Shown in pieces: positions 55,616 to 64,000 of a stretch of DNA of 64,000 nucleotides. Position numbers and translations under genes: made by a program. The notes beneath the pieces were generated by a model. That model was not told the origin of the DNA and searched no databases. It saw only the letters and a program-made list of their open reading frames with translations. Each line of letters begins with the position of its first letter. The stretch's first letter is position 1. The stretch is from Ahaetulla prasina (taxonomy: Eukaryota; Chordata; Lepidosauria; Squamata; Colubridae), in NCBI RefSeq assembly GCF_028640845.1, contig NC_080540.1, positions 259,084,958 to 259,148,957 of the forward strand, read 5' to 3'.

Positions 55616-55706
55616 CCTTCCAATTCTGTCATTCTATTCTATTCTATTCTATTCTATTCTATTCTATTCTATTCTATTCTATTCTATTCTATTCTATTCT
55701 ATTCTT
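55616..55706 (+). repeat. CR1-like LINE 3' stub with (TTCTA)n microsatellite
   Basis: CCTTCCAATTCTGTCATTCT followed by about 15 TTCTA units. The stub matches the last bases of the CR1 ends at 16830 and 26085, so the array probably grew from a LINE tail. Confidence 0.93.
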
Positions 55707-55770
55707 AATTTCTAATTTCTGATTCTACAATAGTGCAAATTAGCATTTATCATTGTTTCTGGATGACAGC

Positions 55771-55960
55771 TGTAATGTATCTTTAAGAGTTTTGGAGGGA
55801 AAACTGAGCGGGAAAAAGCACGTTGCTGATTGGATAAAGCCTCTGGCTAAACTGTATATAAAGAGAGGGTTTTCCCAGCCCGAGCCGCTGGGTTCACCAT
55901 ATAGTAAAGAGCTGTTGTCACTATCCTGGTCTCCTGCCTCGTTATTGCCCGAATTTAACA
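55771..55960 (+). mobile_element. Gypsy A 5' LTR (190 bp)
   Basis: TGTAATGTATCTTTAAGAG ... CCCGAATTTAACA, with TG...CA ends. It differs from the 3' LTR (57893-58082) at one position, G versus A in GAGCC-CTGGG. Target duplication ACAGC (55766-55770, 58083-58087) is perfect. One difference in 190 bp implies a very recent insertion. Confidence 0.97.
55829..55862 (+). promoter_or_regulatory. LTR promoter: inverted CCAAT box and TATA box
   Basis: ATTGG at 55829-55833 and TATATAAA at 55855-55862, spaced as in a polymerase II core promoter. The same pair is in the 3' LTR (TATA at 57977) and, as TATATAAG at 60508, in the Gypsy B LTR. Confidence 0.75.
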
Positions 55961-55961
55961 C

Positions 55962-55979
55962 TGGCGACGAAGGTGGGAT
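55962..55979 (+). promoter_or_regulatory. Primer binding site, tRNA-Ser-like
   Basis: TGGCGACGAAGGTGGGAT, one base after the LTR. It is nearly complementary to the 3' end of a serine (GCU) tRNA as I recall it, with about two mismatches. Copy B has the same site at 60615-60632. Confidence 0.7.
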
Positions 55980-56059
55980 CTCGAGGCTAGGAGCGCCAGG
56001 AAAAAAGCTGAATTCACCAGGAAGACGCGAACCCAGCAAACAAGGGGCGGAAAGCAGCG

Positions 56060-56875
56060 ATGTCCAGCTACACACCGCCAGCGCCATTCGACCCAGCTAA
56101 GGAAAAATGGGGGTCATACATGGCTCGTTTCGAGTGTTTCCTCGAGGCGAACGAACTCCAAGGAGTCTCAGACAACAGGAAGCGAGCGTATTTCCTGAGC
56201 CACTGCGGTCCAGAGGTTTTTGACACCGCAGAATCGTTGGCGGAGCCAACGCCGGTACAATCGGTGCCGTGGCAGACTCTACAGACCGTATTGAAAGCCC
56301 ATTATGCACCAACGCCGTCCAAGTATGTGCAACGGTACAAATTCAGGGAGCGTAGGCAGCAAGAGGGCGAGTCCATCAGCGTATACATGGCAGCCCTGAG
56401 GAAAGCCACGAACCATTGCGAGTACCGAGACTTGGAAGAGGCATTACTGGAGCAACTCATTCGTGGGTTCAGGGACATCCGTTTGCGACGGCAGCTGCTG
56501 TCCAAAAGCAACTTGACGCTGGCAAACGCCTTGGATGAAGCCAGGGCTCATGAGATGTCTACCCAAGCGGCGGAAACCCTACAAAAGCAGGTCGCACCAA
56601 CGGCTGGTGCGAAATCAACCCCGGTCCACAATGAAGAGGTCCAGGCCGAGTCGGACGGTGAGGAGGAGGAAGGAGTCTTCCACACCGGGAGGCCGGAGAA
56701 AGAAGACCGGGGTGACTGCGCGAGTTGTGGAGGGCAACACCAACGACAACAATGCAAATTTAAGGATGCGACTTGTCGGCGGTGCGAAAGGAAGGGGCAC
56801 ATAGCACAGGCCTGTCGAGCACCCCAACCTTCCCGCCAAAAATTCAAACTGACCAACCAGAGCGCGGGAACGTGA
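56060..56875 (+). CDS. Gypsy A gag protein
   Basis: An intact 271-residue Gag of a Gypsy-type (Mag-like) retrotransposon. Gag packages the element RNA. The N-terminal two thirds follow the retrotransposon capsid pattern: PPAPFDPAKEKWGSYMARFE, then WQTLQTVLKAHYAP, then GESISVYMAALRK. The C-terminus has two Cys-rich knuckles near residues 220-255, CASCGGQHQRQQC (CX2CX3HX4C, one residue short) and CRRCERKGHIAQAC (canonical CX2CX4HX4C). The start ATG lies 100 bp after the LTR and is conserved in copy B. Pol overlaps its end in the -1 frame. Confidence 0.93.
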   Translation: MSSYTPPAPFDPAKEKWGSYMARFECFLEANELQGVSDNRKRAYFLSHCGPEVFDTAESLAEPTPVQSVPWQTLQTVLKAHYAPTPSKYVQRYKFRERRQQEGESISVYMAALRKATNHCEYRDLEEALLEQLIRGFRDIRLRRQLLSKSNLTLANALDEARAHEMSTQAAETLQKQVAPTAGAKSTPVHNEEVQAESDGEEEEGVFHTGRPEKEDRGDCASCGGQHQRQQCKFKDATCRRCERKGHIAQACRAPQPSRQKFKLTNQSAGT

Positions 56876-57315
56876 TTGGTCAATTCAAAAAAGGCGCGAA
56901 GTTGAATCAGACTGCCGTGAGAGTGGGTCACGCAGCAACACGCCTAGAAAAAAAAATCTTTACGAAAACAAAGATTGAGGGGGTGCCGTGCCGATTGGAG
57001 GTGGACACCGGCTCAGCGATCACGATCATGTCCTGGGACACTCTTGTGAAAGCCTTACCCGCCATCGCAAAGCGCAAGCTGAAACCACAGAACTTAAAGG
57101 TACAAGACTACCAAGGGAATCACATCCCTGTTCGAGGGGTAACGTCCGTCCACGTCGAGTATGGACAATACAAGAAAACTCTGCCCATCACCATAGTCGA
57201 TGGGACCCTGCCAAGCTTGTTGGGACTGGACTGGTTCCGAGCATTGGGCATGGGAGTGACTGGAATCTTCAGAAACGAAGTCAACCTCAAAGAAGGAAGC
57301 TTAGGTGCCCACTAG
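56773..57315 (+). CDS. Gypsy A protease region of pol (truncated polyprotein)
   Basis: A 180-residue frame overlapping gag by about 100 bp in the -1 phase. It contains a retropepsin: VDTGSAITIMSW with the catalytic Asp-Thr-Gly (about residue 80), and LLGLDWFRALGM as the flap-distal 'LLG' block. It runs into the internal deletion at about 57296 and stops soon after. How pol is reached (frameshift or otherwise) is not evident, and I see no canonical slippery heptamer in the overlap. Confidence 0.88.
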   Translation: MSAVRKEGAHSTGLSSTPTFPPKIQTDQPERGNVIGQFKKGAKLNQTAVRVGHAATRLEKKIFTKTKIEGVPCRLEVDTGSAITIMSWDTLVKALPAIAKRKLKPQNLKVQDYQGNHIPVRGVTSVHVEYGQYKKTLPITIVDGTLPSLLGLDWFRALGMGVTGIFRNEVNLKEGSLGAH

Positions 57316-57841
57316 ACCGTTTAAACCCAAACTATACACCAGACGGTTACAAAGGGGCACACGGTAAAACAAGAGGGATGGCAGTAGGCGACCTAGTGTG
57401 GGCACACAACTACAGCGAGGGCCCGACCTGGTTAGCAGGAAAAATCCTAGAGATAACAGGACCAAAATCATATCTAGTAGAGATAGAGGATGGCCGGGTA
57501 TGGAAGCGCCACATAGACCAAATAAGGAAACGCATAACCGGTAAATCAGAATCAGACGAAACAGGCCCTGACTATCCAATGTTTGAATCCACAGCTGACT
57601 CAAACCCGGGGCAAACGCGGGACTTATCTGAGTTCCAGGAGGTCCAGCGACGCCAACCGGTTCCTCCTGAAGACAGCAGGGACGACTCTGCAAATAATCC
57701 AGGGCCGGATGGCTAGAGGAGGAGCTGAGAGGAACAAACAGTCCCTCCGGTCAGCTCGACTCACTCCCAGAAAATGAATTGCGCAGGTCCGAAAGAGTCA
57801 GGAGACGCCCAGTCTACTTGCGTGATTACGTAGAAAAATAA
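57297..57841 (+). pseudogene. Gypsy A integrase C-terminal remnant
   Basis: After the deletion the frame ending at 57716 reads GMAVGDLVWAHNYSEGPTW, AGKILEITGPKSYLVEI and WKRHIDQIRKRI, the SH3-like C-terminal domain of a Gypsy integrase with its following linker. A phase change near 57716 then gives RRSERVRRRPVYLRDYVEK and a stop at 57839-57841, the usual basic end of pol. Reverse transcriptase, RNase H and the integrase core are all missing. Confidence 0.87.
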
Positions 57842-57879
57842 GATGTTAATTCTATGTAAATATTGGTAAAGTGTTCTCT

Positions 57880-57892
57880 GGGAGGGAAGGAG
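57880..57892 (+). promoter_or_regulatory. Polypurine tract
   Basis: GGGAGGGAAGGAG immediately before the 3' LTR; the expected primer for plus-strand DNA synthesis. Confidence 0.88.
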
Positions 57893-58082
57893 TGTAATGT
57901 ATCTTTAAGAGTTTTGGAGGGAAAACTGAGCGGGAAAAAGCACGTTGCTGATTGGATAAAGCCTCTGGCTAAACTGTATATAAAGAGAGGGTTTTCCCAG
58001 CCCGAGCCACTGGGTTCACCATATAGTAAAGAGCTGTTGTCACTATCCTGGTCTCCTGCCTCGTTATTGCCCGAATTTAACA
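57893..58082 (+). mobile_element. Gypsy A 3' LTR (190 bp)
   Basis: Identical to 55771-55960 apart from one G/A difference, followed by the target duplication ACAGC. Confidence 0.97.
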
Positions 58083-58087
58083 ACAGC

Positions 58088-58960
58088 AATACAAGGGAAT
58101 CCTGTTCTGTCTTAAAGACTAATGAACTTCCTTTATATTTTCCTACACGGCAGACAAAATTTTCACATGACACACTTTGACTATGGCATGAGAAGTAATA
58201 GTTGTTCAGTGATGATGGGGGAATTCTTTCATAGCAACTTCTCACCCTGAATATTAACCTTCAGCCTCTGGAGTTCCTTTTAGTCAAGAAAGATCAAGGA
58301 TGTGTGGGCAGGTGAAGGTTTATAGACTGAGCTTTCCTTCAAGCTATTTTAGTAACCATATAAGATCTAGGCTTCAATTTTTAACACACCTTTTGAGAGC
58401 AACATCCTGAATCAATGGGAAGTGCTTCTGATTTGAGTAGTCATAGGCTTATGCTATTAATCTATTCAGTTGATGGAAGAACTGCAGTGTGGTTGATAAA
58501 TGATGAAAAGTAGCAGAAGAATTTAAAGCAGAGTAAAGGTATTCTGCATCAACAATCGTATGTGTGATTCATATCTCTTGAGGTTGAGAAAAAAAAACTC
58601 ACAATGATTTTTCATTCAGTGATTTTTCTGTCTTGAAACACAATCCAGAAATCCCTGTTGAGCATGCAACAATTGATCTGTTATTCTCTGATCAGTATCT
58701 CTTGCTGGGAAAAGAAAACACAGTTTTTGAAACACCCTTGCCCAACCTGGAGCTCTCTTTCATGCCCAGGATTTGGGGAAATGTAGTTCAACATAATCAG
58801 AGGACATCAGAGGAATATTCATAAAAAGATTGCCAACATCTGCATTCAAATAATACGTCTAAGAACATCTGAATGATACAAAGATGACTACAGATTGGGT
58901 AGACTGGTTCAATCGAATAATATGTTTTTTTATTGTTGTTGCCTTTTTTCTGTTGCTGTG
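58088..58960. other. Unassigned DNA
   Basis: The pre-insertion sequence continues here. No gene or named repeat. Confidence 0.5.
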
Positions 58961-58964
58961 CAAG

Positions 58965-59292
58965 ACAGTTGTTAACTGAGTTTTGCCCCATTTTGCAACC
59001 TTTCTTGCCACAATTGTTAAGTGAATCACTGCAATTGTTAAGTTGTTAAGTGAATCTGGCTTCTCCATTGACCTTGCTTGTCAGATGGTCAGAAAAGGTG
59101 ATCACATGACCCTGGAACATGCAACATCAAAAATACAAGTCAGTTGTCAAGCATCTGAATTCTGATCATGTGGCCATGGGAATGCTACAACTATTGTAAA
59201 TATAAAAAACAGTCATAAATCACATTTTTCAATGCTGCTGTAACTTCAAACAGCATTAAATGAACTGTTGTAAATTGAGGATTATCTGTATA
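58965..59292 (+). mobile_element. MITE-like repeat, best copy of three
   Basis: GTTTTGCCCCATTTTGCAAC-like start, AATTGTTAAGTGAATCACTG, CTGGCTTCTCCATTGACCTT, GGTGATCACATGACCCTGGA, ATCATGTGGCCATGGGAATG, and the end GTAAATTGAGGATTATCTGT. Inverted counterpart of 1926-2254. Confidence 0.75.
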
Positions 59293-59316
59293 AGGAATTA
59301 TTGCAATGATGTTAAG

Positions 59317-59476
59317 CAGTGGTGGGTTGCTACCGGTTCACCCCAGATCGGACGAACCAGTAGCAGCGGTGGGAGGTTCCGCCCACCTGCCCGGACACTT
59401 CTGCGCATGCACAGAAGCATCGCACACACACGGCCATGAGCGAACTGGTAGCAACGGGTTTTGAAACCCGCCCCTG
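59317..59476. mobile_element. hAT-type MITE (short form) with target duplication
   Basis: CAGTGGTGGGTTGCTACCGG at the left, GTTTTGAAACCCGCCCCTG at the right, and CTGCGCATGCACAGAAGC inside. Flanked by ATGTTAAG / ATGTTACG (59309-59316, 59477-59484; 7 of 8). Confidence 0.92.
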
Positions 59477-59664
59477 ATGTTACGATGTGTTGGTTGGGAC
59501 ATGAATGAATGTGTATATTTTACAGAGACGAAGTCGTGCTGTTAGCTGAGAATATGAATGATCTATAGCAATTAGGTTTTATAATTTAGCTAAATCTGTG
59601 GATTGAAATCAAGCTGGCTGTGCTTGAGTGAATGATTGCAACTTATTCATAAACAGCAAAAAAA

Positions 59665-60240
59665 AATATGACAAAAATAAAACCAAACTGGAGCAAGTAG
59701 ATGAACTTGTATACTTGGTAAAATGTTTAGCAATGGTGGGGAAATAAATGGAGAAATGTTAAGATGTGCAACAGCTGGAAAAAGTGGAGAGTAAGTGTCC
59801 TTTGAATATTTAAAAAGGAACAAAAATTGTATACAAATGCCTATTTCTGTCCACTTTATTATGTGGAAGTTAGAGTAGCCTTTATCGAGAGAAACATAAA
59901 AGTAAATTGAATGCAGTTGAAATGGGATACTTAAGAAATGTATGTAATAAAACAAGAAACAGAGCCATGAATAAAAGGGTAATATGTGGATGAAGATTAA
60001 ATAATGAGTGAGAGGTCAGTAGGGAAGAAATAAGTTCAGGTTTTTTGGTTATATAAAGAGAATTAATGAAGATTATGTTCAAAACAAATATACAAAGAAA
60101 AATAAATTAAGAGGAAGATCAATAAAATCATGGTCCAATGATGATATCCTTGGTAAATTAGATTATTTGAAAGAACAAAAGGTAATATAAGAAGTCAAAA
60201 AACATATGGTAGAAACAAGAATGATTTGCAAGAAGTCTAG
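59665..60240 (+). pseudogene. RTE-like LINE, C-terminal reverse transcriptase remnant
   Basis: Plus-strand translation gives GKMFSNGGEING (near 59718), then SKLNAVEMGYLRNVCNKTRN (59902-59960) and RGRSIKSW (60110). This is the order of the post-catalytic part of RTE-type reverse transcriptases ('YLG..F..DG.I..EI', 'LNAVEM.FLR.VC', 'GRRGRGRP..W.D'). Frames are broken by indels. Older than the other RTE pieces in the window. Confidence 0.6.
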
Positions 60241-60423
60241 TGAATTTTGTTGATGCAAACTAAGTTTAATGGTATTTCATTTTCCTTTCTCTTAGCTCAT
60301 ATCTTTTTTTTTCCCTATTTCTATTTATTATTCAATTATTTCATTAATTTTGCTGTGTCCAGAAAGGAATAATGTTATGGACTTATTTGTATGCAATTTC
60401 TTGAATGGTGACCTTACCCTTAC

Positions 60424-60613
60424 TGTAATGTATCTTTAAGGGTTTTGGAGGGAAAATAGAGCGGGAAATAGCACGTTGCTAATTGGCTGAAGCCTCCAGC
60501 TGAACTGTATATAAGGAGGGGTTTTTACCGTTTGCTTTTGCTGGGTTCACCATATAGTAAAGAGCTGTTGTTACTCATCTGGTCTCCTGCCTCGTTATTG
60601 CCCGAATCTAACA
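60424..60613 (+). mobile_element. Gypsy B 5' LTR (190 bp)
   Basis: TGTAATGTATCTTTAAGGG ... CCCGAATCTAACA. The same length as the copy A LTR but with many differences (AATAGAGCGGGAAATAGC; TTTGCTTTTGCTGGG). Its 3' partner is beyond the window. Confidence 0.95.
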
Positions 60614-60614
60614 C

Positions 60615-60632
60615 TGGCGACGAAGGTGGGAT
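60615..60632 (+). promoter_or_regulatory. Gypsy B primer binding site
   Basis: TGGCGACGAAGGTGGGAT, identical to copy A. Confidence 0.7.
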
Positions 60633-60688
60633 TTCGAGGCAAAAGAGCACCAGGAACGAACCCAGCAAAATAAGGGCGGTTAGCAACG

Positions 60689-61500
60689 ATGTCCAGCTAT
60701 ACACCGCCAGCGCCATTCGACCCAGCCAAAGAAAAATGGGGGTCATACATGGCTCGCTTCGAGTGTTTCCTCGAAGCCAACGAGCTCCAAGGAGTCTCGG
60801 ACAACAGGAAACGGGCGTACTTCCTGAGTCACTGCGGTCCCGAGGTTTTCGACACCGCGGAATCGCTTTCTGAGCCAACGCCCGTACAGGCGGTACCGTG
60901 GCAAACTCTGCAGACTGTTTTGAAAGCCCACTATGCACCAACGCCTTCCAAGTTCGTTCAACGGTTCGAATTAAGGCAGCGCATGCAGCAAGAGGGCGAG
61001 TCCATCAGTGTGTACATGGCAGCACTGAGGAAAGCCGCGAACCATTGTGAGTACCGAGACTTGGAAGACGCGTTGCTCGACCAGCTAATTTGCGGGGTCA
61101 GGGACATCCATTTGCGACGGCGGCTGCTGTCCAGAAGCAACCTAACGCTCACAATCGCCCTGGACGAGGCAAGGGCTCACGAGATGTCTACCCAAGCGGC
61201 AGAAACACTACAAAAGCCGGTCGCGCCAGGGGCGGCAGCGAAAACAACCCCGGTCCACAACGAGGAAGTCCAGGCCGAGTCGGAAGAGGAGGAAGAGGAA
61301 GAAGTCTTCCACACCGGGAGGCCGGAGAGGGAAGACCGGGCGATGCGCGAGTTGCGGGGGCCAACACCAACGGCAACATTGCAAATTTAAGGATGCCACG
61401 TGTCGGCGATGTGAAAAAAAAGGGCACATCGCGAAAGCCTGCCGAGCGCCCCAACCTTCCCGCCAAAAATTCAAACCGACCAATCAAAGCGCGGGAACCG
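60689..61500 (+). pseudogene. Gypsy B gag, frameshifted before the zinc knuckles
   Basis: The capsid part (60689 to about 61335) aligns with copy A from MSSYTPPAPFDPAKEKWG onward, without stops. Near 61338, where copy A has GACCGGGGTGACTGC, a small deletion shifts the frame, so the annotated frame ends at 61390. The Cys-rich knuckles (second one around 61400-61445) are encoded in the +1 phase. Otherwise the protein is very similar to copy A. Confidence 0.9.
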
Positions 61501-61536
61501 TGAAACGCCCGGATTGGTCAAGGGAAAAAGGCGAAG

Positions 61537-61935
61537 TTGAATCAGACCGCCGTGAGAGTGGGCCAGGCATCAACACGCCTAGAAAAAAAAATCTTTATTA
61601 AAACACTCATCGAAGGAGTGCCGTGCCGAATGGAAGTGGACACTGGATCTTCAATTACGATCATGTCCTGGAGCAACTTAGAAAAAAACTTGCCGGCTAT
61701 CGCGAAACGCAAACCGCGCCACAGAAGCTACGAGTGCAGGACTATCAAGGAACAGGATCCCTGTCCGAGGGGCGACGACCATCCACGCCAAGTATGGACA
61801 GTTCGAAAAACTCTGCCCATCACCATCGCCGATGGGACTCTGCCGAGTTTGTTGGGACTAGACTGGTTCCGGGCATTGGGCATGGGAGTGACCGGAGTCT
61901 TCGAAATGAAGTCGACCTCAAGGACGAACTCATGA
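61537..61935 (+). pseudogene. Gypsy B protease region
   Basis: MNQTAVRVGQASTRLEKKIF leads to VDTGSSITIMSW (catalytic DTG), a frameshifted stretch (about 61715-61800), then LLGLDWFRALGM. Same order as copy A, but two indels break the middle. Confidence 0.88.
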
Positions 61936-63090
61936 AGGAGTTCGAGGGCGTTTTCAAAGACTGCCTGGGCAAGTACAAGGGGACCCCTATCTCCTTCAAC
62001 CTAGACCTCAAGTTGCCCCTATCCGCTTAAAGGCTAGGAGGGTTCCTTCGCCCTGAAGCCCAAGATTGACCGGGAACTGGACAAACTAGTAAGCCAGGGA
62101 TACTAGTGCCAGTCGACCATGCGGTGGGAAATGCCGATAGTCACCCCAGTGAAACCAGACGGGTCAGTCAGGATTTGCGCCGATTACAAGGCAACGCTAA
62201 ACAAAGCTTTGCAAAAGCGCTTACCCGTCCAGTGGTGCAACACTTGCTGCACTCGCTAGGGCAGGGCAGGTTTTTGCCAAACTAGATTTGGCCCAAGCCT
62301 ATCAACAATTGCCCGTAGATAGCAGCACGGCGAGGCACAAACAATCGTAACGCACAGGGTGCTTTCAAATGCACCGGGTTACAATTTGGGGTCAGTGTGG
62401 CACCAGGATTATTTCAAAATTTAATGGAGCGGCTTCTGCAGGGCTCCCGGGTGGTACCGTACTTTGATGACGTACTGGTATCCGCCGATAATATGGAAGA
62501 ACTAGGGGTGCGACTGAGAAAAGTTTTGAGTATTTTCCGGTCCGCCGGTTTAAAAGTCAAATTAAACAAGTGCCAGATCGGGGTAGGATCCGTAGAATTC
62601 CTGGGCTACCGGATAGACAGGAGGATCCACCCGACTGAGAGCAAGGTTAGGGCAATCAGAAAGGCCCCAGCACCCCAAAACAAAACAGAGTTGCAGGCGT
62701 TTTTGGGTCTGGTAAATTTTTACGCGGTTTTTTTAAAAAATAAGGCTACCATAGCCGAGCCGCTACACAAATTACTAGGAAAAAATGCTGCATGGTCTTG
62801 GGGAAAGGCGGAAGCTAGAGCATTCGAAGCAATAAAAAACCTCCTGTCTAGCGATAGCCTATTGATCCAATACAATAGCACACTACCATTGGTGCTAGTT
62901 TGTGATGCATCCCCTACGGGTGGGGCTGTGCTCAGCCACAGGCTGCCAAATGGCACAGAAGCCCCTATAGCGTTTACTCCCGAACAATGTCCTCAGCTGA
63001 AAGGAACTATAGTCAGTTGGATAGGAAGCCTTGGCCATAGTCTCCGGGTAAAGAAGTTCCATGAATATGTTTTGGTCGCGACTTGAAATC
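61936..63090 (+). pseudogene. Gypsy B reverse transcriptase and RNase H (broken in several places)
   Basis: [20 protein letters not shown] at about 62155 and KLDLAQAYQQLPVD (first catalytic Asp) near 62285 are followed by a frameshift. The long open part 62397-63086 has APGLFQNLMERLL and VVPYFDDVLVS (catalytic box YFDD), then LNKCQIGVGSVEFLGYRID and LGLVNFY. The RNase H start, LVLVCDASPTGGAVLSHRLP, follows. Frames break again near 63000 and 63085. The catalytic residues are still present although the gene cannot be translated as one piece. Confidence 0.92.
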
Positions 63091-63376
63091 GTCACAGACC
63101 ATAGACCCCTACTAGGGTTGCTGGCGGCGATCGCCCAACGCCCGTGGCACTTTCGCCCAGATTGACCCGATGGACTATCTTTCTGGCTGCATATTCTTAC
63201 AAACTGCTACATCGGCCAGGAAAGGAGTTAGGCATGCAGACGCCTTGAGCAGATGCCCTTTACCAGCGACTATCGAAGACCCCACTCCGGGCACACCCGT
63301 CTTGTTAATTGACTCTTTGGACTCTGGTCCAGTCACTTCCAAGGAGGTGGCTCGGCTTACAAGGACATTACACTAA
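63091..63376 (+). pseudogene. Gypsy B RNase H end and linker
   Basis: Broken-frame sequence with a DHRPLLG-like stretch near 63100 (shifted), then GVRHADALSRCPLP (63213 onward), the typical end of Gypsy RNase H (HADALSR), and a linker rich in Thr and Pro. Confidence 0.82.
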
Positions 63377-64000
63377 GGACTGTAATGGGTTGGGTGCAAA
63401 GAGGATGGCCCGCTGCGCCGGGTGAGCGTTTTAGGGAATATGTAAAAAAGCGCGGGGAATTGTCGGTGCAAGGGGGGTGTTTGCTCTGGGGGGATAGAGT
63501 GGTGGTCCCAGAGAAATTGCGGAAAAAAGTTCTGGAACTTCTGCGAAGGCCATCCTGGATCGTGAGAATGAAGGGTTTAGCCAGGAGCTATGTGTGGTGG
63601 CCCTTGATGGACATGGAGATTAGCGATAGGGTTGGGAAATGCCAAGCATGCCAGGAATCCAGACCACTACCACCAACGGCCCCAATCCGAGAGTGGGAGA
63701 AACCCCAGGGCCCATGGTCCCGAATCCATATCGACTTTGCCGGCCCTTTCCACGGCCAAACATTCTTAGTGGTGGTAGACGCATTTTCCAAATGGCTGGA
63801 AATCATTCTAATGAAATCCATGACAGCAGAGGCTGTAATTTCAGTCCTGCGGCACCTTTTTGTAACACACGGGTTACCAGACACACTCGTTTCAGACAAC
63901 GGGCCACAGTTCACGGTGACCCTTTTTGAGGGGTACTTGGCGGAAGAGGGCATCCGGCATGTCCTCTCGGCGCCTTTCCACCCTGCGACGAACGGCCTTG
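63361..64000 (+). pseudogene. Gypsy B integrase, open to the window edge
   Basis: A frame free of stops from about 63361 to 64000. It begins with a GWVQRGWP-like region and LLWGDRVVVPEKLRKKVLE. The zinc-binding HH part is damaged: the His-containing sequence before IVRMKGLARSYVWWP is altered by small deletions. The CxxC (GKCQACQ) is intact. The catalytic core has HIDFAGPFHGQTFLVVVDAF (first Asp) and TLVSDNGPQFT (second Asp); the catalytic Glu would lie beyond position 64000. The end of the element, including its 3' LTR, is outside the window. Confidence 0.9.

Noticed and set aside
55253..55632. Overlapping frames of about 100 residues on both strands
   Set aside because: They lie within a MITE built of repeated GTGCACATGCGCA pieces.
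56825..56900. Possible -1 slippery site in the Gypsy A gag/pol overlap
   Set aside because: The A-rich runs are in the wrong phase for a canonical X XXY YYZ heptamer, and the six-A run lies after the gag stop.

Overview
The window is vertebrate intergenic or intronic DNA with no recognisable host exon, rRNA, tRNA gene or CRISPR array. The repeat content points to a squamate reptile, most likely an advanced (colubroid) snake. It holds CR1, L2, L1, R4/Dong and RTE/BovB LINEs, tRNA-headed SINEs with a BovB-like tail, Penelope-like elements (PLEs) with a GIY-YIG domain, many hAT-type MITEs with 8-bp target duplications, short-LTR Gypsy elements, and LINE ends that run into AATAG/TTCTA pentanucleotide microsatellites. 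The species call is an inference from this mix. All family names come from motifs read by eye, not from database searches.

Layout. 1-8.7 kb: AT-rich background with an hAT MITE, two R4/Dong LINE remnants (4.6-6.0 kb), a PLE end joined to a (CA)n tract, an L2-like tail and a palindromic MITE with a perfect 8-bp duplication. 8.7-20.7 kb: a full SINE, then a CR1 LINE split twice by later insertions. The large interruption (12.7-15.9 kb) holds an L2 fragment, a PLE with inverted arms and the tail of another LINE. 20.7-33 kb: MITEs, SINE pieces, an hAT element with a minisatellite inside it (24.7-25.4 kb), and long stretches of unidentified sequence. 33-40.3 kb: L2 copies, a near-complete PLE on the minus strand with terminal direct repeats, a second truncated PLE head-to-head with it, and an L1 3' part. 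40.3-55.7 kb: scattered BovB, CR1, L2 and hAT pieces, two solo LTRs with perfect 5-bp duplications (one inside the coding region of a LINE) and a 0.6-kb foldback. 55.7-64 kb: two copies of one Mag-like Gypsy family. The first is complete LTR to LTR but has lost most of pol. The second keeps reverse transcriptase, RNase H and integrase, carries frame breaks, and runs off the window end.

Two unassigned LINE families recur. 'Family F' is a Jockey-superclade LINE whose 3' end reads TGTTGTGACAAA followed by an A-rich tail. 'Family S' ends TTGGCCAATAAAA followed by TTCTA repeats. I see no new multi-gene system. The most interesting structures are the PLE arrangements, the MITE-borne minisatellite, the internally deleted but very young Gypsy copy, and the 0.6-kb foldback.
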